From assembly GCF_036347135.1 (NCBI RefSeq), contig NZ_CP108938.1, positions 2,418,001 through 2,482,000 on the forward strand: 64,000 bases of DNA, given 5' to 3'. The DNA is from Streptomyces sp. NBC_00775 (GTDB lineage Bacteria > Actinomycetota > Actinomycetes > Streptomycetales > Streptomycetaceae). Below, piece after piece: positions 52,725 to 61,410 of this stretch (position 1 is its first letter; the number at the start of each line of letters is the position of its first letter). Both the position numbers and the translations under genes were made by a program. The notes below the pieces were generated by a model that was given only the letters and a program-made list of their open reading frames with translations, was not told the DNA's origin and ran no database searches.

Positions 52725-54209
52725 GCCGCGCGATGACCCTCTCGAATCCCACCAGGCGACTCCCCCACCTGCGGCAGGACTTCGCCGCGTCGATCGTGGT
52801 GTTCCTCGTCGCCCTGCCGCTGTGCGTGGGCGTCGCCGTCGCCTCCGGTGTTCCGGCCGAACTCGGCCTGGTCACCGGCATCGTGGGCGGTCTCGTCACC
52901 GGGCTGATGCGCGGCAGCAGCCTCCAGGTGTCGGGGCCGGCCGCGGGGCTGACCGTGCTGGTCTTCGAGGCCGTACGGGAGTACGGGCTCGCCGTCCTCG
53001 GAGTCGTGGTGCTCGCGACGGGCGTTCTCCAACTCCTCATGGGCGCTCTGAAGTTGGGGCGCTACTTCCGGGCGATCTCGGTGGCTGTCGTCGAGGGCAT
53101 GCTGGCCGGGATCGGGCTCGTGCTGATCGCGGGCCAGCTCTACTCGATGGCGGGCCTCAAGGCTCCGGCGTCCGGGCTCGACAAGCTCACCGGGCTGCCG
53201 GAGGCGCTCGCCGCCGCGGCCCGGAGCACCGAGGCGCTGGCCTCGGCCGGGCTCGGGGCGGGCACGGTCGCCGTACTGGTCCTGTGGAAGCGGCTGCCGC
53301 GGCGCGTGCGTACGGTGCCGGGGGGCGCTCGGCGCGGTCGCGCTGGCCACTCTCGCCACGTCGGCGTTCGGGCTGCCCGTGGCCAAGGTCGAGGTGCGGG
53401 GGCTGGTCGGCTCCGTCCAGCTGCCCTCCCTCGGCGCCTTCGGCGAGCTGGCGCACGTCGGTGTGCTCGGCACGGTCCTCGCCTTCACCCTGATCGCCTC
53501 CGCGGAGTCGCTGTTCAGCGCGGCGGCCGTGGACCGGCTGCACGACGGGCCGCGGACCGAGTACGACAAGGAGCTGATGGCGCAGGGCGCGGGCAACACG
53601 GTGTGCGGGCTGCTCGGCGCGCTGCCGATGACCGCCGTGATCGTACGCAGCGCGGCGAACGTCCAGGCGGGCGCGCGGACGAAGGCGTCCCGGGTGCTGC
53701 ACGGGGTGTGGCTGCTGCTGTTCGCGGCGCTGCTGCCCGCCGTGCTCGGGGTCATTCCGCTGCCCGCCCTCGCCGGCATCCTGGTGCACGCGGGCTGGAA
53801 GCTGATCCCGCTGCGCGAGATCGCCGCGCTGTGGCGTGCGCACCGGGGTGAGGCGCTGATCCTCGTGGTCACCGCGGTGTCGATCGTCGCCGTCAGTATG
53901 TTCGAGGGCGTCCTCGTCGGGCTGGCGCTGGCCGTCGCCAAGACGGCCTGGGAGGCCTCGCATGTGCGCCTTGAGGTCATGGACAAGGGCGCCGGGCCCG
54001 TTCAGGCGTATCTCTCGGGCAACGCGACCTTCCTGCGGCTGCCGAAGATACTCGACAGCCTGGAGGCGCTGCCGCAGGACCGGCCGGTCGAGCTGGACCT
54101 CTCGGGTCTGCACCACCTCGACCATGCGTGCCGGACCGCGCTGGAGAACTGGTCGGCGCGGCACAGCGCGACGGGGATCGAGCCGGTGAAGGTCACGCCG
54201 GGGGCCTGA
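52721..54209 (+). pseudogene. SulP/STAS anion transporter, frameshifted
   Basis: Two frames together encode a SulP permease (start PHLRQDFAASIVVFLVALPLCVG) with a C-terminal STAS domain (from about 54000, VELDLSGLHHLDHA). The frame changes at the run of six G at 53320-53325. With five G the protein would read VPGALGAVALATLATS and continue without a break for about 495 residues. This is a real mutation, a sequencing error or a slippage site. The GTG at 52721 overlaps the carbonic anhydrase stop. If intact, it would import bicarbonate or sulfate. Confidence 0.85.
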
Positions 54210-54299
54210 CCTGGGGCCGGGCCCGTCTCATGGCGGGCCCGGCCCTTCGACGTAAAGTGGACCTATTAGACATAATGGGCGGCTCGGAAGGGGGTCGTG

Positions 54300-55232
54300 A
54301 TGCTCGAAGAACTCCTGGTCGCGGGCGTGGCAGCCGGTACCGCAGGGTTGGTGTATCTCGCGGCGGCGGCCCGGGTCGTCAAGCAGTACGAGCGCGGCGT
54401 GGTCTTCCGGCTGGGACGCGTGATGAGCCTCCCACGCTCTCCGGGGTTCACCCTGATCGTGCCCTTCGTCGACCGGCTTCGTAAGGTCAACATGCAGATC
54501 GTGACGATGCCCGTGCCGGCCCAGGAGGGCATCACGCGGGACAACGTCACCGTCCGGGTCGACGCGGTCGTCTACTTCAAGGTGGTCAACGCCCCCGACG
54601 CGGTCATCCAGGTCGAGGACTACCGCTTCGCCGTCTCGCAGATGGCACAGACCTCGCTGCGGTCCATCATCGGCAAGAGCGACCTCGACGACCTCCTGTC
54701 CAACCGCGAGAAGCTCAACCAGGGGCTGGAGCTGATGATCGACAGCCCGGCGATCGGCTGGGGTGTGCAGATCGACCGCGTCGAGATCAAGGACGTGTCG
54801 CTGCCGGAGACGATGAAGCGGTCGATGGCCCGGCAGGCCGAGGCCGACCGTGAGCGGCGGGCCCGGGTCATCAACGCGGACGCGGAGCTCCAGGCTTCCA
54901 AGAAGCTCGCGCAGGCCGCCGAAGTGATGTCGGAGCAGCCCGCCGCGCTCCAACTGCGGCTGCTGCAGACGGTGGTGGCGGTCGCGGCCGAGAAGAACTC
55001 GACGCTGGTACTCCCGTTCCCCGTTGAGCTGCTGCGGTTCCTGGAGCGGGCCCAAGTCCCACCGGGTTCGGCCCAACCGGGTCCGGCGGCGGTCGAAGAG
55101 GCGCCGCACCAGACAGCCCCCAAGGGCGACGATCACCAGAGCGGCACTCTCGAAGAGAGCGGCACTCCCGAAGAGAGCGGCACTCCCGAAGAGAGGGACG
55201 AGGGGAAGGACGAACCCCAGGACAACGGGTGA
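54300..55232 (+). CDS. SPFH/band-7 (slipin-type) membrane protein
   Basis: A 310-residue slipin/stomatin-like protein. One N-terminal helix (about 5-26) anchors an SPFH domain (about 28-210, QYERGVVFRLGRV, PGFTLIVPFVDRL, ITRDNVTVRVDAVVYFKV). Next is a coiled-coil segment (ADRERRARVINADAELQASKKL) and an acidic tail. The tail contains three copies of an SGTxEE unit encoded by an 18-bp repeat near 55138-55197. Such proteins form membrane scaffolds. I use the ATG at 54300, with AAGGGGG five nt upstream. CATAAT near 54270 may be a -10 element. Confidence 0.9.
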   Translation: MLEELLVAGVAAGTAGLVYLAAAARVVKQYERGVVFRLGRVMSLPRSPGFTLIVPFVDRLRKVNMQIVTMPVPAQEGITRDNVTVRVDAVVYFKVVNAPDAVIQVEDYRFAVSQMAQTSLRSIIGKSDLDDLLSNREKLNQGLELMIDSPAIGWGVQIDRVEIKDVSLPETMKRSMARQAEADRERRARVINADAELQASKKLAQAAEVMSEQPAALQLRLLQTVVAVAAEKNSTLVLPFPVELLRFLERAQVPPGSAQPGPAAVEEAPHQTAPKGDDHQSGTLEESGTPEESGTPEERDEGKDEPQDNG

Positions 55233-55253
55233 CGCCACGACACACATGACACA

Positions 55254-55289
55254 AGCGGTCCCGTGCAGCTCTCGCTGCGCGGGACCGCT
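55254..55289. terminator. Bidirectional terminator hairpin
   Basis: Arms 55254-55269 and 55274-55289 pair over 16 positions (one G-T wobble) around TCTC. It separates the convergent SPFH and RGD-rich protein genes. Confidence 0.75.
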
Positions 55290-55341
55290 GGGGAAGGCAC
55301 AGCCGGCCTTGCCGAGACGATTCGCCGTCGATGTTCAAGCG

Positions 55342-55737
55342 TCAGCGACCGCCGTGCCCTCCGTTGCCATAACCTCCGTTGCCGTGGCCGTTGCCACCGT
55401 TGTCGTGGCCGTTGCCGTAGCCACCGTTGTCACCACGTCCGTTGTCACCACGTCCGTTGTCGTACCCACCATGGTCGCCACGGCCGTTGTCACGCCCGTT
55501 GTCGTACCCATTGTGGTCGCCGCGTCCGTTGTCGCCGCGTCCGTTGTCGCCGCGGCAGTTGTCGTCGTGACCGCGCCAGCTGTTGCCGTAGTTGCCCCAG
55601 CAGTAGTCGGACGAGTGGTGAGAGTCCGAGTGGGAGTCACTGTTGGCGCTGGCTATGCCGGCTCCGCCAAAGGCCAGAGCCAGGGCAGCGAAGCCGCCGC
55701 CGACCAGCCGGATGATCCTGGATGTCGTAACCCGCAT
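55342..55737 (-). CDS. Secreted Gly/Asp/Asn/Arg-rich repeat protein
   Basis: A 131-residue secreted protein. A signal peptide (about 1-32, ending AGIASANS) is followed by a Ser/His segment, two cysteines about 12 residues apart (DYCWGNYGN, DDNCRGDN) and a C-terminal low-complexity region of GDNGRGDNGRGDHNGYDNG type. RGD occurs repeatedly. The region is built from GTTGTC-like DNA repeats (55350-55560 on the plus strand). The ATG has GGGAAAGG nearby. Function unknown; acidic Asp/Asn-Gly repeats could bind calcium or form a flexible surface layer. Confidence 0.75.
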   Translation of the reverse strand: MRVTTSRIIRLVGGGFAALALAFGGAGIASANSDSHSDSHHSSDYCWGNYGNSWRGHDDNCRGDNGRGDNGRGDHNGYDNGRDNGRGDHGGYDNGRGDNGRGDNGGYGNGHDNGGNGHGNGGYGNGGHGGR

Positions 55738-56737
55738 GATCCTTTCCCTTCCAGGGAGCGTGGACGGGCCCGGGCCCCGTACAGCGTTCGCGGGGTCCGG
55801 TTCATCGACCTCGAAGGGGGGTCCGGTTTCATCGACTGTGAAAGTGAGCGGGAGTTCCCGCCGTCGACTCACGCGCTGTATGCGCGGCATCGGGCCCGCC
55901 CGGGCTGCCCAGTGCAGCAGACCCCGCGGCGGAGCATCCGTCCGTCGGACGTTCGACGGCCAGGTGACCGTCGAACGGAATGTTCAGATTGCTCGTCTCT
56001 CACCAGGCAAAAGACGGTGTATTTCGTTCAATCCACATCCAAACTAGGCATACGCATACATAGAAGTCAAGCTGGACGGGCACCCCACCGTCGCACCTGG
56101 CGAAACCCACGGCACCCTGCGCAACTCCCATTCACCACGGAGCAATTGACGCCCATTTCGCGTCGCGTGACCCCGCGCTCGACGCCGGAGTGCATCCCGG
56201 CACGCCGACTACCGATGCGGGTGCAGGACCACCACCAACCCGGCGGGCAGCACGTGATGTTGCGACCGAGCGCCCGCCCTCGGGCTCGAACTACCCCTTC
56301 ACATGGCCGAGTTGGGAGCCACAGAAGAAGCCCGCACAGCACGGGAGTTGACCGGACGGGCGTACGCCGGGCCCGGTAGCAAACCGGCCCGCCGCCGGGC
56401 CCCCATCCCGAACCCGTGCCAATTCGCACAGTTGATCGACGTACACACCACCGATCCGCTCAGCCGGGAGGCCTGAAGCGCGAGTAGCGGTTCCAAGCCG
56501 CCCGGCGCACCATCAAGGGAGGCGGCCGGAAGGCCAAGGGCACGGCTCCCGCCTCGCCGACCTGCGAGAACGCCGGTGGACTTCGATGTAAAGGAGAGCC
56601 GCGAGAAGCGGCTGCCCGCTTGACCACCCGCCCACAGAGCACCGAGGCGGCTCTAGGCGGGTGACTTCAGGACCGGATACGCGCGGCACGTGCACGAGAG
56701 GGGCGAATCGTCACATTTACGCAGATATCTTCATCGG
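55738..56737. other. Gene-poor region of about 1 kb
   Basis: No convincing gene. GTTCGACGG (55951-55959) and CCGTCGAAC (55968-55976) form an inverted repeat. 55980-56075 is distinctly AT-rich. A 57-codon frame from ATG 56303 to TGA 56476 (MAELGATEEARTARELTG...) has no ribosome site and no recognised family. It may be the remains of older genes. Confidence 0.5.
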
Positions 56738-57592
56738 GTGATCATTCCTGTACGTCGATTCGCCGCGACCTGTGCCCTCGGCACCCTCGGCGTCGCGCTC
56801 GCCGCCTGTGGTGCCCCCGACACCCCGCACGCCCGCCCGGGGCACCCCACGTCCGCCAGTGCCGCGCCGTCGCGGCCCCCGACGCTCGCCCCCGGTCCCG
56901 CCGGACTGACCCCCGTCTTCAAGAACGGCCCCAGGACGCCGGACAAGACCGTCGCGCTGACCTTCGACGCGGACATGACCGCGGATCAAGGGGCGCGCGC
57001 GGCGGCCGGGGAGCACTTCGACAATCCGAAGCTGATCGCCACGCTGCGCGGGTTCAAGGTGCCGGCGACCGTGTTCATGACGGGGCGATGGGCCGACGAG
57101 TATCCCGAGGAGGCCAGGGACATCGGGCAGGACCCGCAGTTCGAGGTCGCCAACCACTCGTACAGCCACTACGCCTTCACGGACGACTGCTACGGGCTGC
57201 CGACCGTGCCCGAGGACGAGATGCGGGCGGACGTGGAGCGGGCGTACACCGCGTTCAAGAAGGCGGGGGTGCGCCATGCGATGCCGTACTTCCGTTTCCC
57301 GGGCGGGTGTTACGACCGGACGGCGCTGCGGGCGCTGAGCGCGGTCGGCGTGACCGCCGTGCAGTGGGACGTGGTGAGCGGGGACGCGTTCGCGACGGAC
57401 GCGGATGCCGTGGCGCGGCAGGTCCTTGAGGGCGTACGGCCCGGGTCCGTCGTCGTGATGCACTGCACGCAAAGCGCGGCTCCGGCGACCGAGAAGGCGC
57501 TGCGGACGATCATCCCCGAGCTGCGCGAGCAGGGGTACCGGTTCGTGAAGGTGTCCGAGCTGATCGGGCGGGCGGAGGGCCGCCACCGCTGA
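56738..57592 (+). CDS. Polysaccharide deacetylase family lipoprotein
   Basis: A 284-residue CE4-type (NodB homology) deacetylase-like protein. A signal with lipobox LAAC (Cys near 24) is followed by a Pro/Ser/Ala linker and the NodB domain. The TFDADMT motif supplies Asp, but the usual HxxxH metal motif reads HSYSH (in VANHSYSHYAF). RFPGGCYD and SVVVMH are also present. It likely removes acyl groups from cell-wall or extracellular glycans. I chose the GTG at 56738 because the lipoprotein signal then starts cleanly; no good ribosome site is seen. Confidence 0.85.
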   Translation: MIIPVRRFAATCALGTLGVALAACGAPDTPHARPGHPTSASAAPSRPPTLAPGPAGLTPVFKNGPRTPDKTVALTFDADMTADQGARAAAGEHFDNPKLIATLRGFKVPATVFMTGRWADEYPEEARDIGQDPQFEVANHSYSHYAFTDDCYGLPTVPEDEMRADVERAYTAFKKAGVRHAMPYFRFPGGCYDRTALRALSAVGVTAVQWDVVSGDAFATDADAVARQVLEGVRPGSVVVMHCTQSAAPATEKALRTIIPELREQGYRFVKVSELIGRAEGRHR

Positions 57593-57623
57593 GCGGCTCG
57601 GCCGCCCGTCCTACCCTGGAGCC

Positions 57624-57812
57624 ATGAGCGACTACTGCGACACCGGGGCGGATCCGGCACCGGCACCGGCTTCCTCTCCGGCGGACGGCCCCCCGTTCGC
57701 CGAGTGCGTGCTGTGCCGGAAGCCGACGGAGTACCCGGAGTCGCACAAGGGGATCACGCTGTGCCCCGTCTGCGAGTGGCAGGAGGCACAGCGCACCGCC
57801 TGCTCAGGCTGA
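57624..57812 (+). CDS. Small zinc-ribbon-like protein
   Basis: A 62-residue protein with two CxxC pairs, CVLCRKP and CPVCEW, spaced like a small zinc ribbon, after a Pro/Ala-rich N-terminus. TGGAG lies just before the ATG. It converges with the ABC permease gene, and the two coding ends overlap by nine nt. Function unknown; such small proteins often bind metal or partner proteins. Confidence 0.7.
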   Translation: MSDYCDTGADPAPAPASSPADGPPFAECVLCRKPTEYPESHKGITLCPVCEWQEAQRTACSG

Positions 57813-58475
57813 CCGGCGCGAGGTGAGCGCGCAGGCCGCGGCGATCGCGGCCGCCGTGAGCAGTGCGGCGGCCGCCAGGGGCAGCAGCGGTACGGGGACC
57901 GTGCCCGCCTGCGAGCCCGTGATCAGGTCGGTGAGCGCGGCGTGGGCAGGTGAGCCCGTCACCACCAGGGCGAGCAGCGCCGCGAGCAGCATCGCGGGGA
58001 CCGCGCGGCCCGGTGAGCGCAGCAGCGGCCAGGTCGTGAGCGCGCCGACGGCCGTGCCGAGCAGCGCGCAGACGAGCGCTGCGAGGAGCCCGGCGCCGCC
58101 CGCCGCGAGCACCGGCACCCGCTTCTGGTGGTCCGTACTCGTGGGATCGCTGATCACCGTGACGACCAGTGTCGCCGCCGCCCCGATGAGCACGGCCACG
58201 CCGAGCGCGACGGACAGACAGGCCAGGTGCGCCCGCGCGGGACCGACCGCCGCGCCCACACAACTGCGGGCCGCGGGCGGCTCGTTGGTCGCGCAGATCC
58301 GTACCAGCCAGGCGGCGACGGGCAGCACGGCCGCCGCCGAGTAACCGAGCGAGTCGAGCACCGGCTGACCGCTCTGCACACCGATCCCGAGGAACGCCGC
58401 GTACAGGATGAACGGCGGCAGCCAGCGCTGGGAACGCAGGAGCAGGGCGGTCTGGTAGCGGAGGAGGGCGGTCAT
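57804..58475 (-). CDS. ABC transporter permease
   Basis: A 223-residue integral membrane protein with six predicted helices, alanine- and leucine-rich, encoded immediately after an ABC ATPase gene with an ATGA overlap. It is therefore the permease half of the exporter. The first helix follows RSQRWLPPF. No family-specific motif is seen. The substrate is unknown. Confidence 0.8.
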   Translation of the reverse strand: MTALLRYQTALLLRSQRWLPPFILYAAFLGIGVQSGQPVLDSLGYSAAAVLPVAAWLVRICATNEPPAARSCVGAAVGPARAHLACLSVALGVAVLIGAAATLVVTVISDPTSTDHQKRVPVLAAGGAGLLAALVCALLGTAVGALTTWPLLRSPGRAVPAMLLAALLALVVTGSPAHAALTDLITGSQAGTVPVPLLPLAAAALLTAAAIAAACALTSRRSA

Positions 58476-59428
58476 CGGCGGCTTTCGCTTTCGAGCGGGC
58501 GTACGGCGTTGTCGGAGCTCTCGGCGCTGCCGAAGGACTCGGAGGTCTCGGAACTCTCGGAATACGCGGAGGAGTCCTTCGGGAGTGGCCGGTTCACGCT
58601 CACCACATGCCAGGGCGGCCGTTCGCCCAGCAGTGACCTGAGCAGCACGTCGGAGTGCGACTCGGGGACGGTGAAGCGTGTCGTCCCGGCTGCGGTGCGC
58701 TCGACGGACGTCGACGGCGCGACTGCCCGGTCGGGCGGCTCCGCGTCCGGCGGGCCTTCGGCCTCGACGACGACGTGCGGTCCGGTCGCCACCGAAGTGG
58801 CCTGCTCCGTACGGCGGTTGAGGGACCCCCCGATCACCGCGTAGGTGGCGTCCGGCACCCCCGCCAATCGCCTCGGGTCGTGGTCGACGAAGACCACGGC
58901 GGCCCCGGCGGCGGTGCGTTCCGCGACGGCGCGTTCCAGTTCGGCGCGGGCCGCGGTGTCGAGGCCGGTCCAGGCCTCGTCGAGGACGAGGAGATCCGGA
59001 TCGGCGAGCAGGGCCTGGGCGACGGCGACCTTCTGGCTGCTGCCCTTGGACAGCTCCGCCATGGGCGTACGGGCGTACGCGGCGGCGCCGAGCCGCTCCA
59101 GCCATACGTCGGCGGCGCGGGCGGCGGCCGTACGGGACAGGCCGTGGACCGCGCCGAGGTGGGTGAGGTAACCGGTCGCGGTGAAGGGGAGCGCGGCCGG
59201 GAAGCGCTCGGGGACGTACGCCGTGCGCGGACGCCCGGTGATCCGGCCCTCGGTGGGCGCGTCGATCCCGGCGAGGAGGCGCAACAGGGTTGATTTTCCG
59301 GTGCCGTTGGCGCCCTCGACACGGGTCAGAGTGCCGGGTGCCAGGGTGAGGTCGATGCCGCGCAGCACCCAGGGGCCGTGCAGCCCGTAGCGGCGGCCGA
59401 CGCCCGCCAGCCGTAGATCGTCTCGCAT
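58472..59428 (-). CDS. ABC transporter ATP-binding protein
   Basis: A 318-residue ATPase. It has Walker A GANGTGKST, the signature LSKGSSQKVAVAQALL, Walker B LLVLDEAW and the switch His in VFVDHDP. After the nucleotide-binding domain (about 1-205) is an extra region and a Ser/Glu-rich tail. The ATG at 59428 has GAGAGG nine nt upstream; an ATG three codons earlier abuts the ribosome site and is less likely. It forms an operon with the permease and is divergent from the Pth2-like gene. Confidence 0.9.
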   Translation of the reverse strand: MRDDLRLAGVGRRYGLHGPWVLRGIDLTLAPGTLTRVEGANGTGKSTLLRLLAGIDAPTEGRITGRPRTAYVPERFPAALPFTATGYLTHLGAVHGLSRTAAARAADVWLERLGAAAYARTPMAELSKGSSQKVAVAQALLADPDLLVLDEAWTGLDTAARAELERAVAERTAAGAAVVFVDHDPRRLAGVPDATYAVIGGSLNRRTEQATSVATGPHVVVEAEGPPDAEPPDRAVAPSTSVERTAAGTTRFTVPESHSDVLLRSLLGERPPWHVVSVNRPLPKDSSAYSESSETSESFGSAESSDNAVRPLESESRR

Positions 59429-59471
59429 GGGGACCATCCTCTCCCGGGCGGACGGGCGCCCGGGGGCGAAT

Positions 59472-59524
59472 GGATCTTCCGCCCGGCGGACTCCCGGAAG
59501 AACGGATCTTCCGCCTGGCAGACT
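59472..59524. promoter_or_regulatory. Direct repeats in a divergent promoter
   Basis: Two 21-bp copies beginning GGATCTTCCGCC (59472-59492 and 59504-59524, 19 of 21 identical) lie 32 bp apart between divergent ABC and Pth2-like genes. CGGAAG/CTTCCG also forms an inverted pair. They may be operators or a local duplication. Confidence 0.5.
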
Positions 59525-59531
59525 GGAGGGC

Positions 59532-60251
59532 GTGAGCAGCGACCCGACCCCCGCAGGCGACAGCCCCTTCCGTTCCGAGCGCACCGCGCGCGACGAGGCA
59601 CCTCAGTTCGTGCTGCCTCTGGTCGTCCGTATCGAGAAGGCCGCTCCCCCGGCGCGTACCGACGCGCTGGAGACCGCCGCCCGCGCCGTGCTGACCGTCC
59701 TCAGCGACGAGCGGTCCCTCGGGGACGGGGAATGGGCGCAGGCGATGCGGGACTGGCAGGACGCGCGGATCCGCAAGGTCGTACGACGGGCCCGGGGCGC
59801 CGAGTGGCGGCGGGCCGAGGCGCTGCCCGGGATCACGGTGACCGGGAAGTCCGCCGAGGTGCGGGTCTTCCCGCCGGTCCCGCTGGACGGCTGGCCCAAG
59901 GACCTGGCCCGGCTCCAGGTCTCCGGCACGGACCTGGACGACCCGGAGCCGCCGCTGGACGCCGACGCGACGGCGCCGGTGCTGTGGCTCAACCCCGACC
60001 TCGGCATGTCGGCCGGCAAGACGATGGCGCAGGCGGGCCACGGCGCCCAGCTGGCCTGGTGGGACCTGTCCGACGAGGAGCGCGCGGCCTGGCGCGACGA
60101 GGGCTTCCCGCTCGCCGTGCGCACCGCCGACCCGGCCCGCTGGCGTGAACTCACCACCTCCGGGCTCCCGTTGGTCCGCGACGCTGGTTTCACGGAGATC
60201 GCACCGGGCTCGTGCACGGTGGTCGCGGACCATCCGGCACTGCGCGGCTGA
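59532..60251 (+). CDS. Pth2-like peptidyl-tRNA hydrolase family protein
   Basis: A 239-residue protein whose C-terminal part (about 150-239) matches the archaeal/eukaryotic-type Pth2 fold (LNPDLGMSAGKTMAQAGHGAQLAW, ending SCTVVADHPAL). The N-terminal half (PQFVLPLVVRIEKAAPP) is an additional domain. Pth2 frees tRNA from peptidyl-tRNA; whether this long bacterial form does so is unproven. The GTG lies very close to GGAGGG, so the site is tight but usable. Confidence 0.8.
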   Translation: MSSDPTPAGDSPFRSERTARDEAPQFVLPLVVRIEKAAPPARTDALETAARAVLTVLSDERSLGDGEWAQAMRDWQDARIRKVVRRARGAEWRRAEALPGITVTGKSAEVRVFPPVPLDGWPKDLARLQVSGTDLDDPEPPLDADATAPVLWLNPDLGMSAGKTMAQAGHGAQLAWWDLSDEERAAWRDEGFPLAVRTADPARWRELTTSGLPLVRDAGFTEIAPGSCTVVADHPALRG

Positions 60252-60264
60252 CCCCCACACTCCT

Positions 60265-60294
60265 CACCGACACCGACACCGACACCGACACCGG
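60265..60294. repeat. (CACCGA)4-CACCGG repeat
   Basis: Four perfect hexamers and one variant lie between the convergent Pth2-like and TetR genes, outside coding sequence. Confidence 0.85.
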
Positions 60295-60320
60295 CCCCGG
60301 CACGTCCCGAGCCAAGACGG

Positions 60321-60899
60321 TCAGGCGGCCGGGGCGAAGTGCCCGACCAGCAGGGACAGGCGGTGGGCGTGGCCCTCGCGGGGCAGGCGTCCGCCGCGCA
60401 TCAGCGTGACGAGGCCGTGCAGGCCGCTCCAGAAGGTCTCCGTGAGGATGTCCGGGTCGTCGTCGCCCGCGAACGGCTGGACGGCCTGGCACAGCTCGCC
60501 GAAGGCGTCCCACAGAACCGGGGGTGCCTCGGCGGTCGCGAACGGCAGGTCGACGGCGTACGTGAACATCGCGTCGTACAGCGCGGGGCGCCGCTCACCG
60601 AAATCCGCGTAGACCGCGCCGACCGCGGCGAGGGCCGCACCGGGATCGGGCGCCGACGTGCGGGCCTCGCGCAGCTCCTCCACGAGCTCGGCGCAGCCCT
60701 GCACCGCGACCGCCGCCATGATGGCACCCTTGCCCTTGAAGTGGCTGTACAGCACGGGCTGGCTGTACTCGATCTCGGCGGCGAGCCGTCGTGTCGTCAC
60801 CGCGTCCCAGCCCTCGGCCTCGGCCAGTTCCCGCGCGGCCCTGACGATCAGCCGCTCACGCTCCGCTCGTTCGCGCTCCCGGCGCGTCTGGATCGACAT
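60321..60899 (-). CDS. TetR/AcrR family regulator
   Basis: A 192-residue repressor with a very basic start (RRERERAERERL) and helix-turn-helix at about 14-58 (RRLAAEIEYSQPVLYSHFKGK). The C-terminal ligand domain is of the TetR_C WHG-like type. It is divergent from the DUF4267 gene, with two matching 13-bp palindromes between them, so autoregulation and control of DUF4267 are likely. No ribosome site is visible before either possible start (60899 ATG, 60905 GTG); the message may be leaderless. Confidence 0.88.
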   Translation of the reverse strand: MSIQTRRERERAERERLIVRAARELAEAEGWDAVTTRRLAAEIEYSQPVLYSHFKGKGAIMAAVAVQGCAELVEELREARTSAPDPGAALAAVGAVYADFGERRPALYDAMFTYAVDLPFATAEAPPVLWDAFGELCQAVQPFAGDDDPDILTETFWSGLHGLVTLMRGGRLPREGHAHRLSLLVGHFAPAA

Positions 60900-60909
60900 G
60901 GCCACGATT

Positions 60910-60972
60910 CTAGCATCGCTAGTATTCAGGTCGACGCTATGCTACCTTCGCTCTTGTCCCTAGCGTTGCTAG
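60910..60972. promoter_or_regulatory. Pair of TetR operators
   Basis: CTAGCATCGCTAG (60910-60922) and CTAGCGTTGCTAG (60960-60972) share the pattern CTAGC-N3-GCTAG, spaced 50 bp. They flank the two divergent start regions, so binding could repress both genes. Confidence 0.7.
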
Positions 60973-60986
60973 CAAGGAGATCCGAC

Positions 60987-61358
60987 GTGCTTACTCCCAC
61001 GGCCTACGGCCTTGCCCTCGTGCTCGACCTCCTCGTCCTGTTCATCGGCGCGCGGTTCCTGCTCCAGCCAGTGCCCGCCGCCACCGGCTACGGCGTTCCG
61101 GCCAAGCCGCACGGCGACGCCGCCTACCTGGAGATCAAGGGTCTGCGCGACGCCACCTTCGGCGTCATGGGCCTGGCCCTGCTCGCCTTCGCCGGCGCCA
61201 CCGCCGAGGCGTGGTTCATGCTGATCGTGGCGCTGGCACCGCTCGGCGACACACTGATAGTGCTGCGCCACGGCGGCACCAAGGCCGTCGCCTTCGGGAT
61301 CCACTTCGCCACCGCCGTGGTCGTCCTCGTCAGCGCCGCACTGCTCTTCGCGGCGTGA
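60987..61358 (+). CDS. DUF4267 family membrane protein
   Basis: A 123-residue protein with four hydrophobic segments (about 5-26, 52-68, 72-90 and 98-120), matching the small DUF4267 membrane family. GLRDATFGVMGLALL and GDTLIVLRHGG are characteristic. AAGGAGA is six nt before the GTG. It is very likely controlled by the divergent TetR protein. Function unknown. Confidence 0.85.
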   Translation: MLTPTAYGLALVLDLLVLFIGARFLLQPVPAATGYGVPAKPHGDAAYLEIKGLRDATFGVMGLALLAFAGATAEAWFMLIVALAPLGDTLIVLRHGGTKAVAFGIHFATAVVVLVSAALLFAA

Positions 61359-61410
61359 GAAGGGGCCCGGGCTAGGCTTTTCCCACAGGTACGAACATGG
61401 GGAGGGCACG

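Noticed and set aside
53187..54164. Minus-strand frame opposite the SulP gene
   Set aside because: No motif. The plus strand gives SulP and STAS sequence on both sides of a single-base frameshift.
56303..56476. 57-codon frame as a real gene
   Set aside because: No ribosome site, no family and poor codon pattern; kept only as part of the gene-poor region.
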